DNA from: JBCDCB01 sp039182735
Lineage (GTDB): Bacteria > Planctomycetota > Phycisphaerae > Phycisphaerales > UBA1924
NCBI GenBank assembly: GCA_039182735.1
Contig: JBCDCB010000023.1
Span: 1-49,190 of the forward strand
Length of the DNA stretch: 49,190 nt
Direction: 5' to 3'
Below are positions 1 to 9,117 of the stretch, piece after piece. A program made the position numbers and the translations under genes. The stretch's first letter is position 1; every line of letters starts with the position of its first letter. Below the pieces are notes generated by a model. It had not been told where the DNA came from, searched no databases, and was given only the letters and a program-made list of their open reading frames with translations.

Positions 1-636
1 ATCTCTAAGGACGAGCACGCGATGTTGTACCGGGAGCCGCTCGCGGTGTTCGTGCTGGCGTTTCTCGTGTGGGAAGCCGCCGCGGCGCGCGCAGCGCGCG
101 CGCTGGCCCGGATCCTGCAGAAGACGGTGAATCTCAACGAGTTTCGGGCGATGGCACCGGAGGACGCGATCGCGGTGATCGGCAAGACGTATCCGCGCGT
201 GCGAGAGCGTGCGGAGCGTTTGCTGCTCGCGCTCAACGCCATCTTCAAGCGCGAGGACGCGCTCACGCTCGAGCCCTGCCTCACGATGCCGAAGCGTGAA
301 TCGCGGAAGTATCTCGAGTCGCTCGAGGGCTGCCCGGGGTTCGTGGCGGCGCGCGTCACGCTGCTCTGCGCCGACGGGCACGCGATCCCGATCGACGAGC
401 GGCTCGCCGGCATGCTCGAAGCGGCGGGCGTCGCGGAAGCGGGCGAGTCTCCCGAACGGGTGGCGTCGTTCCTCGAGCGGCAGGTGAAGTCGGGCGACGG
501 GCTGCACGCCTACCTCGCGCTGCGGGCGTGGTCGGAACGGGGCGGGAAAGTGCCCCGCGGCGTGCGTTCGAAGCGATCCGACAGCGCCCCGGCGGCGAAG
601 AAGAAGACGCGACGCAAGACCAGCAAGGCGACGTGA
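1..636 (+). CDS. Endonuclease III-like HhH-GPD protein (5' end beyond window)
   Basis: The reading frame is open from the first base, so the true start probably lies outside; the first ATG inside is at 22. Counting from that ATG, residues about 36-128 match the helix-hairpin-helix base-excision glycosylase fold: a conserved YPRVRERAERLL helix, the hairpin GCPGFVAAR (103-111) and PIDERL with the expected catalytic Asp at 125. The hairpin lacks the Lys that makes endonuclease III a bifunctional glycosylase/AP lyase (the usual GVGRKTA). There is also no C-terminal four-Cys Fe-S cluster loop. The last 25 residues are a Lys/Arg-rich tail that could bind nucleic acid. The family assignment rests on motif resemblance; enzymatic activity is doubtful. 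The stop lies 19 bases before the next gene, suggesting co-transcription. Confidence 0.7.
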   Translation: MSKDEHAMLYREPLAVFVLAFLVWEAAAARAARALARILQKTVNLNEFRAMAPEDAIAVIGKTYPRVRERAERLLLALNAIFKREDALTLEPCLTMPKRESRKYLESLEGCPGFVAARVTLLCADGHAIPIDERLAGMLEAAGVAEAGESPERVASFLERQVKSGDGLHAYLALRAWSERGGKVPRGVRSKRSDSAPAAKKKTRRKTSKAT

Positions 637-655
637 TGTCGCGGGCGGAGGAGCG

Positions 656-3600
656 ATGAGCAACCCATCGCGGAGAGCACGATCGCGAACGTTCGGAGGG
701 GCACGATCGCTCTCCCTGCTTGTGCTGTTCGCGTCCGCCGCGGGCGTGTGGAGCTGCGCCGGCACGGTGCGCACCAGCGAGGGTGTGCTCTCGACCGAAG
801 GCGTGCCGCAGGGGATTGTGCAGCTGACGCGCCTCGCCGAGCGGCAGCGTCGGCGCCCGGACCAGACGTCGATGGACGCACCGCCCCCGCCGGGCGTCCC
901 GATCGAAGCGATCGCGTTGATCGACGAGAGCGCGCCGAGCGAGGCAGGAATGCCGCTCGCAGCCGCGGTCGATCGATTCGCCGGTGAACCGATCGGGATC
1001 GACCCCTTCGAGCCATTCGAGGTTTCGCAGGAAGACCGCTTGCGCGCGCTGCGTTCGTATGCCGTCGGTCGGGCGAGCTTGTTGAGCGGCGATGCGCGAT
1101 CGGCGCGGACGGCGCTCGAGGCCGCGGCACGCGCCGATCCGAACGCCTCCGAACCGTGGCGCGAGCTCGGGCAGCTTGCGCTGGCGCAGCAGAACGCGCC
1201 GCTGGCGGCGACCATGTTCCGGCGCGCGGCGTCGCGCGATCCGGACGATGTGCTGGCGCTCGCGGCGCTGGCTGGGCAGTCGATCGACTCTCGCGAGTTC
1301 GATGCGGCGCTGCCGATCCTCGCGAGGCTGCGTGCGATGGATCTCGCGGGCATCGACGCGGCGCTGCCGGCGATCGCGAACGCGTGGCTCGGGCGTGCGC
1401 TGCTGACCTCGGGATATGTGCGAGCGGGCGCCGACGCACTCGAGGATGGGCTCGCGCTGCCGGACACGTTCTCCAGCGGGACACGATTCGGTCGCGAGCT
1501 ACAGGCGCTGTACCGCGATCGTGGTTCGCTGTGGCGTGACGTCGGCGACGCGCACATGCGATTGGGAGACGCGGACGCGGCGCTCGAAGCGTACGAGCGT
1601 GCCGAACAACTGCCGCTGGCGAACCCGGACTCGATCGCACCGCGCAAGGTCGCGTCGATGATGCGTGTCGGGCGCCCCGCGGCGGCTGGTGCACGGATCG
1701 TCTCGGAGATCGTGGACAGCGGCGGCCTGGCGACGGACCGGCAGGCCGAGTCGCTCGCGTACCTCGCGCAGAACAGCGGCGTCGGGGACGCGCTGTACTC
1801 GGCACTGACGGACCTGCCCGGTGCGCTGCCGAGCGAACAGCGCCGCGCGGCGCGCCGGTCGCTGATCCGCGTACGCGCCGCGGTGATCTCGGATAGCCGA
1901 GCGCGTTCGCTGCTGCGGAGCGCGCTGGCGGAGCGTCCGCGAGACGAGATCGCGCTGCGCGACCTGCTCGGGCGGTACGACGAAGCCGACCGCGCGGGGA
2001 TCGTGCGCGAGGTCGAGGGCCTGATCGATGCCGTGCCCACGGCGACGCCTGCGTTCACCGATGCGCTCGTGCGCCGGTTCGGCGGCGTCCGCACGGCGCG
2101 TGAGGGGCACGCGGAGACGACGCCAACGTTCGAGCGCGCGCACACACTGCTCGGCGCGCGGCTGAGCCTCGCGGCGGGATTCGCGGGCGACGCGTTGCGC
2201 TCGCTGCAGGCAATCGAGCCGAGCGACGCGGTGCTGCTGGGGATCACCGAGGCGCACCACATGCTGGGTGAAGATGCGCAGGCGTTCGACGTGCTCGACC
2301 GCGTGACGCGCGACGATCCCGCGTCGCGGTCGGAGCGAGCGCGTTTGCTGGCGGTGATCGGCGAGCAGGACTCGGCGCTCGCGGAGTACGAGTCGCTCGC
2401 GCAAGACGAGGCGAACGCGGAGCACCCGGCGCTCGCAGAATGGTGGGCCCGCGCGGGCGAGCTGGCGCTGCTCGCGGGCGACCTCGACCGCGCCGAGCGT
2501 GCGTTCCGGTCGGCGATCGAGGCAGAGCCCGGCTCGATCGGCGGGTATAGCGGGCTGCTGACGATCCAGCTGAGCCGGCGCGACGTGGCAGCGCGGGAGA
2601 CGGCGTCACGACTCCGTGAGGAAGACCCATCGAGCCCTGTGCTCCGATGGCTGCGCGCGCAGGAGGCGACCGCATCGGAGCGGTTCCAACTCGCCGAGCG
2701 CGAGCTGCTTGATTTGTGCGAGGAGTACCCGGAGGACGATCGCTACGTGCGTCTGCTCGGTGAGGTGTGGCGACGCACGAACGCGGACGCGAAGGCCGAG
2801 TCGTGGCTGCGTGACCGGATCGAGCGGTACCCCTCCGAATCGATCTACACGCTGGAACTCGCGCAACTGCTCGTGCGTGTCGAGCGGGCGGATGAAGCGG
2901 CGACGAGCCTGCGCGCACACCTCGATCGGTTCCCGGGCGACGCGGGCGTCTCGCGTCGGCTTGAGTCGGTTCTGCGAGCTCGGCTCGGTCGGGCCGACGA
3001 AGCGGACGCGTTGACACTCGAGCGGCTCGAGCGCGCGCGTCCGACGGCGCAGACGCGGCTCGAACGAGTGGAACTCGCCGCGCGCGCACGCGATGTCAAC
3101 AAGCTGACGGTGTGGTTCGAGGAACTGATGGACGAGCACGCGCCGCTGACGCGGAACGAGCTGATCCGTCTCGATCAGGCGTTCAGCGCGATCGGCGCCG
3201 AGCCGTTCGAGACCCAGCGCGAGAACCGGGCGGCGGTCGCGCTCTTCGATCGCATCCTCGAAGAGCGGACGGGCGTGGAACTGTCTACCTACCACGCGCA
3301 CGGGATGCTGGAAGTGGCGGCGTGGGTCGAGCCCGCGCGGGCCGCGTCGTCGGTTCTGAACGCGGTCCGCGATCTGGAGGGCGACGACCGGCTCCGGCTC
3401 GTGCTCGCACGATTACAGCAGTATGGGCAAGAGTCGATCGATGCGGGGTTCTCCGAGCGGAGCAACGAGGCACGCCGAGCGATCGATGCGATCGGGCAGC
3501 GGCTGTCCGCGAGCCCGGAGATGCGCAGCGACGTCACGCTGCTGGCGTTCCGGGTCCGGCTCGGTGCGGACGCGGTCAACCGCGTGCGGTCCACGCTGCT

Positions 3601-4441
3601 TTCGGCGGTGCCGGGCGAGCTCGCGGCGGACCCGAGGGCGAACCTTGATGTGGCCCGGTCGGTGCTGGAGCAAGCCGTGCGCGACACGATCGCGGCTGAA
3701 CAGCTCGGTCCGGTCGTCGAGCGGTTGACATCGGCGCTCGGGCAGCGCGCCGAGCCCGCAGACGGTGCGGTCTTTCTGGCGCGATTGCTCGCGGCGGTGC
3801 GCGTGCGCGATGTATCCGAATCGCTGTACCGCTTCGCGATCGAGGCGCGTCCGCGTGACCCGGACCCGCGGAACAGCCTCGGGTACGCGCTGCTCCTGCA
3901 GGAGCGTGTGAGCGAGGCGGCGCCGCTCCTGGACGCCGTGTACGAGCTCGACGGCGTGCAGAACGCCGCGTATACCGATTCAATCGGGCTGCTGCGTTTG
4001 ATGCAGTCGCGCCTCGATGACGAGTTCGACGAGAACGGCGACCTGGTCAGCCCCGGCGCATTGACGCTGCTCGAGCGCGCGGCGGAGCTCACGCTCGAAG
4101 AGATGCGCAACCAGCGAAACTTCATCGGTGCGCTCAAGCAGCAGGCCGTGGTGATCAACGCGCACCTTGGGGATGCGCTCTGGGTCGCCGGTCGGAGTGA
4201 CGAAGCGATCGCGGCGTGGGACTTTGCGGCGGCGACGTACCTGGAGATCGACGATCAGGTCGAAGGCCCGCTGGAACGCATCGACGATCCGAATCTGGAA
4301 GAGGTCCGCTGGAAGGGCCGGAGCGCCGCGGAGTCGGCGGCGGACGCGCGGGCGGGGCGAGAACCGCGTCTGCGTCACGGCCCGATCGACCCGGACGATG
4401 AATCACCCGAGCGCCGCGGTGCGGTGCCGCAAGGAGGTTGA
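656..4441 (+). CDS. Large TPR-repeat lipoprotein
   Basis: A 1261-residue protein. The N-terminus is a basic stretch, a hydrophobic segment (about 19-31) and Cys34 in the context VWSC, a plausible though imperfect lipobox, so it is probably exported and lipid-anchored. Most of the rest is helical tetratricopeptide-type repeat sequence with alternating Ala/Leu/Arg/Glu. The clearest units are near residues 140-215 (pattern W-x2-L-G-x2-A) and near the C-terminus, where NSLGYALLL is followed by more repeat-like helices. TPR proteins act as protein-protein scaffolds; no enzymatic domain is visible. The start is set by a GGAGGAG ribosome-binding site at 647-653. It lies between a DNA-repair-like gene and yebC, and its stop codon is embedded in the yebC ribosome-binding site, so the two are likely translated from one mRNA. 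The specific role is unknown. Confidence 0.8.
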   Translation: MSNPSRRARSRTFGGARSLSLLVLFASAAGVWSCAGTVRTSEGVLSTEGVPQGIVQLTRLAERQRRRPDQTSMDAPPPPGVPIEAIALIDESAPSEAGMPLAAAVDRFAGEPIGIDPFEPFEVSQEDRLRALRSYAVGRASLLSGDARSARTALEAAARADPNASEPWRELGQLALAQQNAPLAATMFRRAASRDPDDVLALAALAGQSIDSREFDAALPILARLRAMDLAGIDAALPAIANAWLGRALLTSGYVRAGADALEDGLALPDTFSSGTRFGRELQALYRDRGSLWRDVGDAHMRLGDADAALEAYERAEQLPLANPDSIAPRKVASMMRVGRPAAAGARIVSEIVDSGGLATDRQAESLAYLAQNSGVGDALYSALTDLPGALPSEQRRAARRSLIRVRAAVISDSRARSLLRSALAERPRDEIALRDLLGRYDEADRAGIVREVEGLIDAVPTATPAFTDALVRRFGGVRTAREGHAETTPTFERAHTLLGARLSLAAGFAGDALRSLQAIEPSDAVLLGITEAHHMLGEDAQAFDVLDRVTRDDPASRSERARLLAVIGEQDSALAEYESLAQDEANAEHPALAEWWARAGELALLAGDLDRAERAFRSAIEAEPGSIGGYSGLLTIQLSRRDVAARETASRLREEDPSSPVLRWLRAQEATASERFQLAERELLDLCEEYPEDDRYVRLLGEVWRRTNADAKAESWLRDRIERYPSESIYTLELAQLLVRVERADEAATSLRAHLDRFPGDAGVSRRLESVLRARLGRADEADALTLERLERARPTAQTRLERVELAARARDVNKLTVWFEELMDEHAPLTRNELIRLDQAFSAIGAEPFETQRENRAAVALFDRILEERTGVELSTYHAHGMLEVAAWVEPARAASSVLNAVRDLEGDDRLRLVLARLQQYGQESIDAGFSERSNEARRAIDAIGQRLSASPEMRSDVTLLAFRVRLGADAVNRVRSTLLSAVPGELAADPRANLDVARSVLEQAVRDTIAAEQLGPVVERLTSALGQRAEPADGAVFLARLLAAVRVRDVSESLYRFAIEARPRDPDPRNSLGYALLLQERVSEAAPLLDAVYELDGVQNAAYTDSIGLLRLMQSRLDDEFDENGDLVSPGALTLLERAAELTLEEMRNQRNFIGALKQQAVVINAHLGDALWVAGRSDEAIAAWDFAAATYLEIDDQVEGPLERIDDPNLEEVRWKGRSAAESAADARAGREPRLRHGPIDPDDESPERRGAVPQGG

Positions 4442-4447
4442 TGAACG

Positions 4448-5200
4448 ATGGCCGGTCACAGCAAGTGGGCGAACATCAAGCACAAGAAGGCTCGCATGGA
4501 CGCCGCGCGCGGCAAGCTATGGAGCAAGTGCGCACGCGCGATCATCGTCGCGGCAAAGAACGGCGGCGGTGACCCCGACGCGAACCTCACGCTGCGGTAC
4601 GCGATCGAAGAGGCGAAAGCCGCGAACATGCCGAAGGACACGATCCAGCGTGCCGTCGAAAAGGGCGCGGGGACCGGGGACGGCGCCGCGGACTACGAGG
4701 CGGTTCGGTACGAGGGCTACGGTCCCGGCGGTGTCGCGGTGATGGTCGATGTGCTCACCGACAACCGCAACCGTACGGCGCCGGAGATGCGCACGATCTT
4801 CTCGAAGGTCGGCGGGAACCTCGGGGCGACGGGGTGCGTGGGCTATAACTTCGAGCAGAAGGGCGTGCTGTCGATCGAGGAGCCCAACGCGAGCGAAGAG
4901 CGGCTCATGGACCTCGCGATCGAAGCCGGCGCGGAAGACGTGGCGCTGGAGGACGGGGCGTGGACCGTGACCACGGGCTACGCGGACTTCATCGCAGTGA
5001 AGGAAGCGATCGACGCGGCGGGCATCGAGACCCTCTCCGCGGAGATCACGATGGTGCCCAATAACACCCAGATCCTTGAGGGCGCCGACGTCGCGAAGGC
5101 GATCCGCCTGATTGATGCGCTGGAAGATCACGACGACGTGCAGAAGGTGTACACGAACATGGATGCGTCGGCCGAAGACCTGGAGGCGGCGACGGCCTGA
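4448..5200 (+). CDS. yebC: YebC/PmpR-family DNA-binding regulatory protein
   Basis: At 250 residues it has the family's normal length. The signature MAGHSKWANIKHKK at the N-terminus is diagnostic, followed by the conserved NMPKDTIQRAV segment. YebC-family proteins are cytoplasmic; members have been described as transcriptional regulators and, more recently, as factors acting on ribosomes stalled at proline-rich sequences. A strong AAGGAGGT ribosome-binding site overlaps the stop codon of the upstream TPR gene, six bases before the next ATG, which suggests coupled expression. In many bacteria yebC sits beside ruvC; here it does not, and no ruv genes are in the window. Confidence 0.97.
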   Translation: MAGHSKWANIKHKKARMDAARGKLWSKCARAIIVAAKNGGGDPDANLTLRYAIEEAKAANMPKDTIQRAVEKGAGTGDGAADYEAVRYEGYGPGGVAVMVDVLTDNRNRTAPEMRTIFSKVGGNLGATGCVGYNFEQKGVLSIEEPNASEERLMDLAIEAGAEDVALEDGAWTVTTGYADFIAVKEAIDAAGIETLSAEITMVPNNTQILEGADVAKAIRLIDALEDHDDVQKVYTNMDASAEDLEAATA

Positions 5201-5223
5201 CGCGAACGAGAGCGAGCCGAGCG

Positions 5224-6906
5224 ATGATCGATCGAATCCGACTGTGCGGCATCGGGCTGATCGGCGCGACCACGGCCGCGGCGATCGGGCAGGTGGGCGC
5301 ACCGGGTGTGGATCTGCATTTGATCCGTCCGGTGCTGGAGGGCGACGCGAGGATGATCGCGTTGGGCGATTCGTTTTCGACACCGACGTTCACGATCGCG
5401 CGTGTGTTCCCGCAGGCGGGTCTGATCTGGCCGCACGCGGGGCTGACCGCGTTCAGCACGGGCATCAACACGCTGAGCGGTCTCGCGACGTTCGACGCGG
5501 GTACGACGGGGATCGAGTACGTCAGCGCGGGCCCGTTCGACTACAGCATCCTGCGTGACTCTCCGGGCTTGCCGAGGTTCTACGCGTTGCCTGTGAACGA
5601 CATCGCGGAGTGGTACTTCGATGGTGACGTCGTGTACTCGGACGGGATCCCGACGCTCGGTTCGCTTCGGGTAAACGCCGGCACGATCAACCCGCTGCTG
5701 GGCGGGGCGTTTTCGCAGGCCGGGGAGCGTGTGCGGTTCCGTCCGCTCTTTTGGTCGGCGCCGCCCGACCAGCCGACCGTTGACCTGATCCGCGTGCAGG
5801 GCGCGCCCGGCGAAGTCGCGGCGTGGGATCCGAGTTCCGAAGCCCGGCCCAAGTGGTACTTCTGCGAGGATCCGAACATCGATCCGCCACGCGCCCCCGA
5901 CGCCCTGCACGTCAACGCGGCGCCGTTCGACATCGACCTCGACGCGGACGATCCGACGGTGTCGTTCAACGGGGGGAAGCAGGCCATCCTCGGGACGGAG
6001 TCGTATTACCATGCCGCGGGCGGCGTGTTCTATAAGGCGGACCCGACCACCGGCGAGCGCGTGCCCGGCTTGTACTACCAGTTCCTCGCCGACAACAGTT
6101 GGTCGTACGAGGGGTTCGGATCGACGCTGCTGCCTTCGAACGCGAACGACAAGCGGTACACGTGCGAGCAGCTCGCGCACTGGCTGGATGTCACGACGCT
6201 CGACCGCGATCAGCCGACCTTCTTCTTCTACTACTTGGCAGCTGAGATGGGAACGGTGGAAGAGCTCGCGGGTTTCATGCGGGCGATGGTTGAGCAATCG
6301 CAGACCGCCGCCGACGACGTTGGGCTGACGGATGTGCGCCACTGCATCGTCGTGCCGCATCTGCACTTGGTCACAGGGCTGCCGTTCGGGGAGGCGGTCG
6401 CGGCGCTCGAGCGCAACCGCGACGCGGCGTTCATAGTCGCCCAGGAACGGCCCGACACCGCGGCGTTGTCCATCTATGACGCGACGGAAGGCGTCTTCTT
6501 CAGTTCGCCCTCTTCCGGCGCACAGTGGTTGATCGACAATCACTACGACGTCATCACGTACGGCACGCAGACGGTTGACCTGATCAACCGTCCAGGCGGT
6601 GCGCGGCTGCTCGACATGTCGCTTCTGCACCCGCTCGATCAGGCGTCGGCGGCGCTCTTCACGACCGTCGCGGGGGACGTCCTTGCCGCCGCGCCGCTTG
6701 CCGCGCGATCGGCGCAAGATCCGTGCCCGGGAGACGCGAACGGCGACGGGGTTGTGGATACCGCCGACATCACCTTCGTGGTTTCGAACCTGGGCGCCGA
6801 TGCGTTGTGCGGGATCAGCCCGCCCGGCGACGCCGACGGTTCGCTCGAGACGAGCACGGCGGACGTCACGTTCGTCGTGAGCAACCTCGGGAACGTGTGC
6901 CCGTAG
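5224..6906 (+). CDS. Secreted SGNH-hydrolase-like protein with C-terminal dockerin-like repeats
   Basis: 560 residues. A short hydrophobic N-terminus (residues 6-22, ending AAAIGQ) looks like a signal peptide. The motif ALGDSFS early in the mature protein matches block I of the GDSL/SGNH hydrolase superfamily, and DMSLLHP shortly before the C-terminal repeats could supply the block V Asp and His. The last 62 residues contain two calcium-loop-like units, PGDANGDGVVDTADITF and PGDADGSLETSTADVTF, each followed by VVSNLG. These resemble type I dockerin/EF-hand repeats, which Phycisphaerae carry at the ends of many secreted proteins. The repeats probably serve attachment or sorting rather than a classical cellulosome, since no cohesin is seen here. 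The substrate is unknown; an esterase is a guess from the motif alone. Confidence 0.65.
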   Translation: MIDRIRLCGIGLIGATTAAAIGQVGAPGVDLHLIRPVLEGDARMIALGDSFSTPTFTIARVFPQAGLIWPHAGLTAFSTGINTLSGLATFDAGTTGIEYVSAGPFDYSILRDSPGLPRFYALPVNDIAEWYFDGDVVYSDGIPTLGSLRVNAGTINPLLGGAFSQAGERVRFRPLFWSAPPDQPTVDLIRVQGAPGEVAAWDPSSEARPKWYFCEDPNIDPPRAPDALHVNAAPFDIDLDADDPTVSFNGGKQAILGTESYYHAAGGVFYKADPTTGERVPGLYYQFLADNSWSYEGFGSTLLPSNANDKRYTCEQLAHWLDVTTLDRDQPTFFFYYLAAEMGTVEELAGFMRAMVEQSQTAADDVGLTDVRHCIVVPHLHLVTGLPFGEAVAALERNRDAAFIVAQERPDTAALSIYDATEGVFFSSPSSGAQWLIDNHYDVITYGTQTVDLINRPGGARLLDMSLLHPLDQASAALFTTVAGDVLAAAPLAARSAQDPCPGDANGDGVVDTADITFVVSNLGADALCGISPPGDADGSLETSTADVTFVVSNLGNVCP

Positions 6907-6915
6907 GCGTGCGCG

Positions 6916-7347
6916 TCACGCGTAGCCGAGGCGTTCGAGGTCGTCCTCTTTGAGCCCGAAGTGGTGACCGATCTCGTGGAGCAGGGTGATCGCGATTTCT
7001 TCGTACACCGCGTCGTCCGCGTCTGGCTGATCCCAACCGTTCGCCGCGGCGATGATGCCGATGCGGAAGAGCATGATGTCTTCGGGCACGGCGGGCGCGT
7101 CTTCCACCGATCGCTCGGGCAGCCCGAGCCCTGTGTGCAACCCGCAGAGCTCGTCGCGCAGCCGGTCGATCTCTTCCGATGTCGTCGGCTCCCCCCACTC
7201 CCGCAGCAGGGACTCTGCCAGGTCGCGCGAGGGCGCGTCTTCGACGACAACGGGAACCTCGTCGAGCAGCCTCCGCACGCCATCGGGCAGCTCGGCGATG
7301 GCTTCTTCAAGCAGCGCATCGAATCGTTCGCGTTCACGCTCGTTCAT
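6916..7347 (-). CDS. Zincin-like metallopeptidase family protein
   Basis: 143 residues. Near the C-terminus it has HEIGHHFG (residues 124-131), a classical zinc-binding HExxHxxG motif, followed by EDDLERLGY. This arrangement matches the small zincin-like family PF06262 (often annotated metallopeptidase family protein or DUF1025). No signal peptide is visible, so it should be cytoplasmic. Members have an unknown substrate, and an intact motif suggests metal binding. It is transcribed convergently with the upstream dockerin gene and divergently from the TPR-YggX gene, so it is probably monocistronic. Confidence 0.85.
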   Translation of the reverse strand: MNERERERFDALLEEAIAELPDGVRRLLDEVPVVVEDAPSRDLAESLLREWGEPTTSEEIDRLRDELCGLHTGLGLPERSVEDAPAVPEDIMLFRIGIIAAANGWDQPDADDAVYEEIAITLLHEIGHHFGLKEDDLERLGYA

Positions 7348-7428
7348 GCCGGGTTTTCTCGTGCGAATCGGGTCATCCGCCTAGAGTACGCGCCCCGCGC
7401 ACGATGCGCCGAAGCCGGAGGCACGCCC

Positions 7429-8049
7429 ATGGATACCGAGCAGCGGATCGCCCAGTTCGAGCAGATGGTCAAGGACGATCCGATGGACGACATGGCCTAC
7501 TTCTCGCTCGGTACGGCGTACGGTCAGGCGGGACGCGATGGTGACGCCGCGACCGCGTTCGAACGCTGCATCGCGGTGAATCCGAACATGTCGAAGGCGT
7601 ACCAACTCGCGGCGACGCACTACATCGCGCTCGAGCAGCACGACAAGGCCAAGCCGCTGCTCGACAAGGGGTACGAGGTCTCGACGTTGCTTGGCGACAT
7701 GAAGCCGAAGAACGCGATCGAAGATCTCTACAAGCAGATCGGCCTCGAGCCGCCGGTGATCGAACAGCCGGTGGAAGAGGAGATCCCCGAGGGCGCGTTC
7801 GTCTGCGCGAAGTCGGGCCGCGCGGGCACCGAGATGACGCGGGCACCTTTCAAGGGGCCGGTGGGCGAATGGATCCGTACGCACATCTCGCAGGAGACGT
7901 GGCGCGAGTGGATCGGCCAAGGCACCAAGGTCATCAATGAACTGCGGCTCGATCTGTCGCGCGACGAGGACTCGGACACGTATGACAAGTACATGCACGA
8001 CTACCTGGGCGTGCCCGAGGACGTGACCTCGCAGGCCGCCGCGAACTGA
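7429..8049 (+). CDS. TPR domain fused to a YggX-type Fe(2+)-trafficking domain
   Basis: 206 residues from the ATG at 7429; an open frame runs further upstream but overlaps the divergent protease gene and is not conserved in character. Residues about 5-85 form TPR-like helices (AYFSLGTAYGQAG, then AYQLAATHYIALEQ). Residues about 124-197 match the YggX family along its length: a conserved Cys126, GPVGEWIRTHIS, WREWIGQGTKVINE and a YMHDYLG ending. YggX proteins are about 90-residue cytoplasmic proteins linked to iron handling and protection of Fe-S clusters from oxidation. The added TPR arm suggests docking to a partner protein. The YggX assignment is strong; the biochemical role of the fusion is inferred. 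Confidence 0.88.
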   Translation: MDTEQRIAQFEQMVKDDPMDDMAYFSLGTAYGQAGRDGDAATAFERCIAVNPNMSKAYQLAATHYIALEQHDKAKPLLDKGYEVSTLLGDMKPKNAIEDLYKQIGLEPPVIEQPVEEEIPEGAFVCAKSGRAGTEMTRAPFKGPVGEWIRTHISQETWREWIGQGTKVINELRLDLSRDEDSDTYDKYMHDYLGVPEDVTSQAAAN

Positions 8050-8055
8050 CGCCTG

Positions 8056-9039
8056 TTATCCGAGCAGCCCGCGTTTGCGGAACGTCTCCATGAGCAGGCG
8101 TTCCTGATCGGTGTCGGTGCGCACGAGCATGTGTGTCATCTCGCGCGACCGGCAGAAGGAGCCGAGGTCGGTGCAGTAGGCTTCGAGGCGGCGCTTGTAC
8201 GCCTTGATGAGTTCCGCCGAGACGGTGACCTCGCGTGCGTCGCCGGTCTCGATGTCGGTGAGCCTGAGATCGCCCGCGACGCCGTCTTCCGCGGCACGCT
8301 CGGGTTCGATCTCGGCGGGCGCGAGCAGTTGCAGGCAGTAGGTGTCGTACCCGCCGGCGGCGGCGAGGGAGCGCAGCCCGGTCTCGTAGCCCTCGGGCAC
8401 GAGGAAGTCGCTGAGCACCACCATGACGCCCTTCCCAACGCGCTGGCGCGCGATGGCGGTGAGCGCGCCGTTGAAGTCGGCCCGGTCGGAGGCTCGCCCC
8501 TGTGCAACGGGCGCGGCGTCGCTGTCGGGAAAGGCCGACGCGAGGATGAAGTCGGCGAGCCGGCGCACGTTGCGGCGTCCGCGCGCGTCGGGCAGGTGCT
8601 CGAGCCGAGTCTGGTTGGGCTTGCCGAAGACGCTGATACCGACACGGTTCTGGCGGACGAGCCCGACGTACCCGAGGGCCATCGCGAGGCGTGCGGCGTA
8701 GCGGAGTTTGTTGGGCGCGCCGGCGTCCATGGAGGCGCTCGCGTCGATCGCGACATGGACCGCGAGGTCCTCGTCTTCGAGGAAGAGCTTGACGAACAGG
8801 CGATCGAGGCGCGCGTAGACGTTCCAGTCGATGAAGCGGAGGTCGTCACCCGGGACGTAGTTGCGGTAGTCGTCGAACTCGACGGACTGACCTCGCTTTT
8901 TGCTCCGTCGCTCCCCCGGGAGCTTGCCTGGGAACATCTTTCGCGTTCGGAGATCAAGGCGATCGAGTCGCGCCATGAGGGCGGAATCGATGAGGTCATC
9001 CATGGAGGCCGGCCTGTTGCCGGTGGACGAGACGAGCAT
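8056..9039 (-). CDS. DUF58-domain protein (VWA-like fold)
   Basis: 327 residues from the ATG at 9039, chosen because a GGAG lies six bases upstream; in-frame starts further upstream run toward the divergent gene. The hallmark PGDD-x2-FIDWNVYAR of DUF58 is present, followed by a von Willebrand A-like core with a MIDAS-type DASASMD metal site. DUF58 proteins usually sit beside a MoxR AAA+ ATPase and other VWA/BatA-type membrane genes; none of those partners is in the window, so this copy is separated from its usual operon. It shows no transmembrane segment and is likely cytoplasmic. It is divergent from the coiled-coil gene that starts at 9118. Confidence 0.9.
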   Translation of the reverse strand: MLVSSTGNRPASMDDLIDSALMARLDRLDLRTRKMFPGKLPGERRSKKRGQSVEFDDYRNYVPGDDLRFIDWNVYARLDRLFVKLFLEDEDLAVHVAIDASASMDAGAPNKLRYAARLAMALGYVGLVRQNRVGISVFGKPNQTRLEHLPDARGRRNVRRLADFILASAFPDSDAAPVAQGRASDRADFNGALTAIARQRVGKGVMVVLSDFLVPEGYETGLRSLAAAGGYDTYCLQLLAPAEIEPERAAEDGVAGDLRLTDIETGDAREVTVSAELIKAYKRRLEAYCTDLGSFCRSREMTHMLVRTDTDQERLLMETFRKRGLLG

Positions 9040-9117
9040 GCGCATCTCCGGGGTTGTTGCAGCGGATGGTCGCCGCGTCCGTATCGTATGGTGGATGCTC
9101 ACCCACGGAGGTTCCCG

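Noticed and set aside
510..1805. Long open frame on the minus strand opposite the TPR gene
   Set aside because: Arg/Pro/Ala-rich with no motif, opposite a clear coding frame; expected in very GC-rich DNA.
5128..6717. 529-residue open frame on the minus strand opposite the dockerin gene
   Set aside because: Arg/Val-rich shadow of the real gene without recognisable domains.
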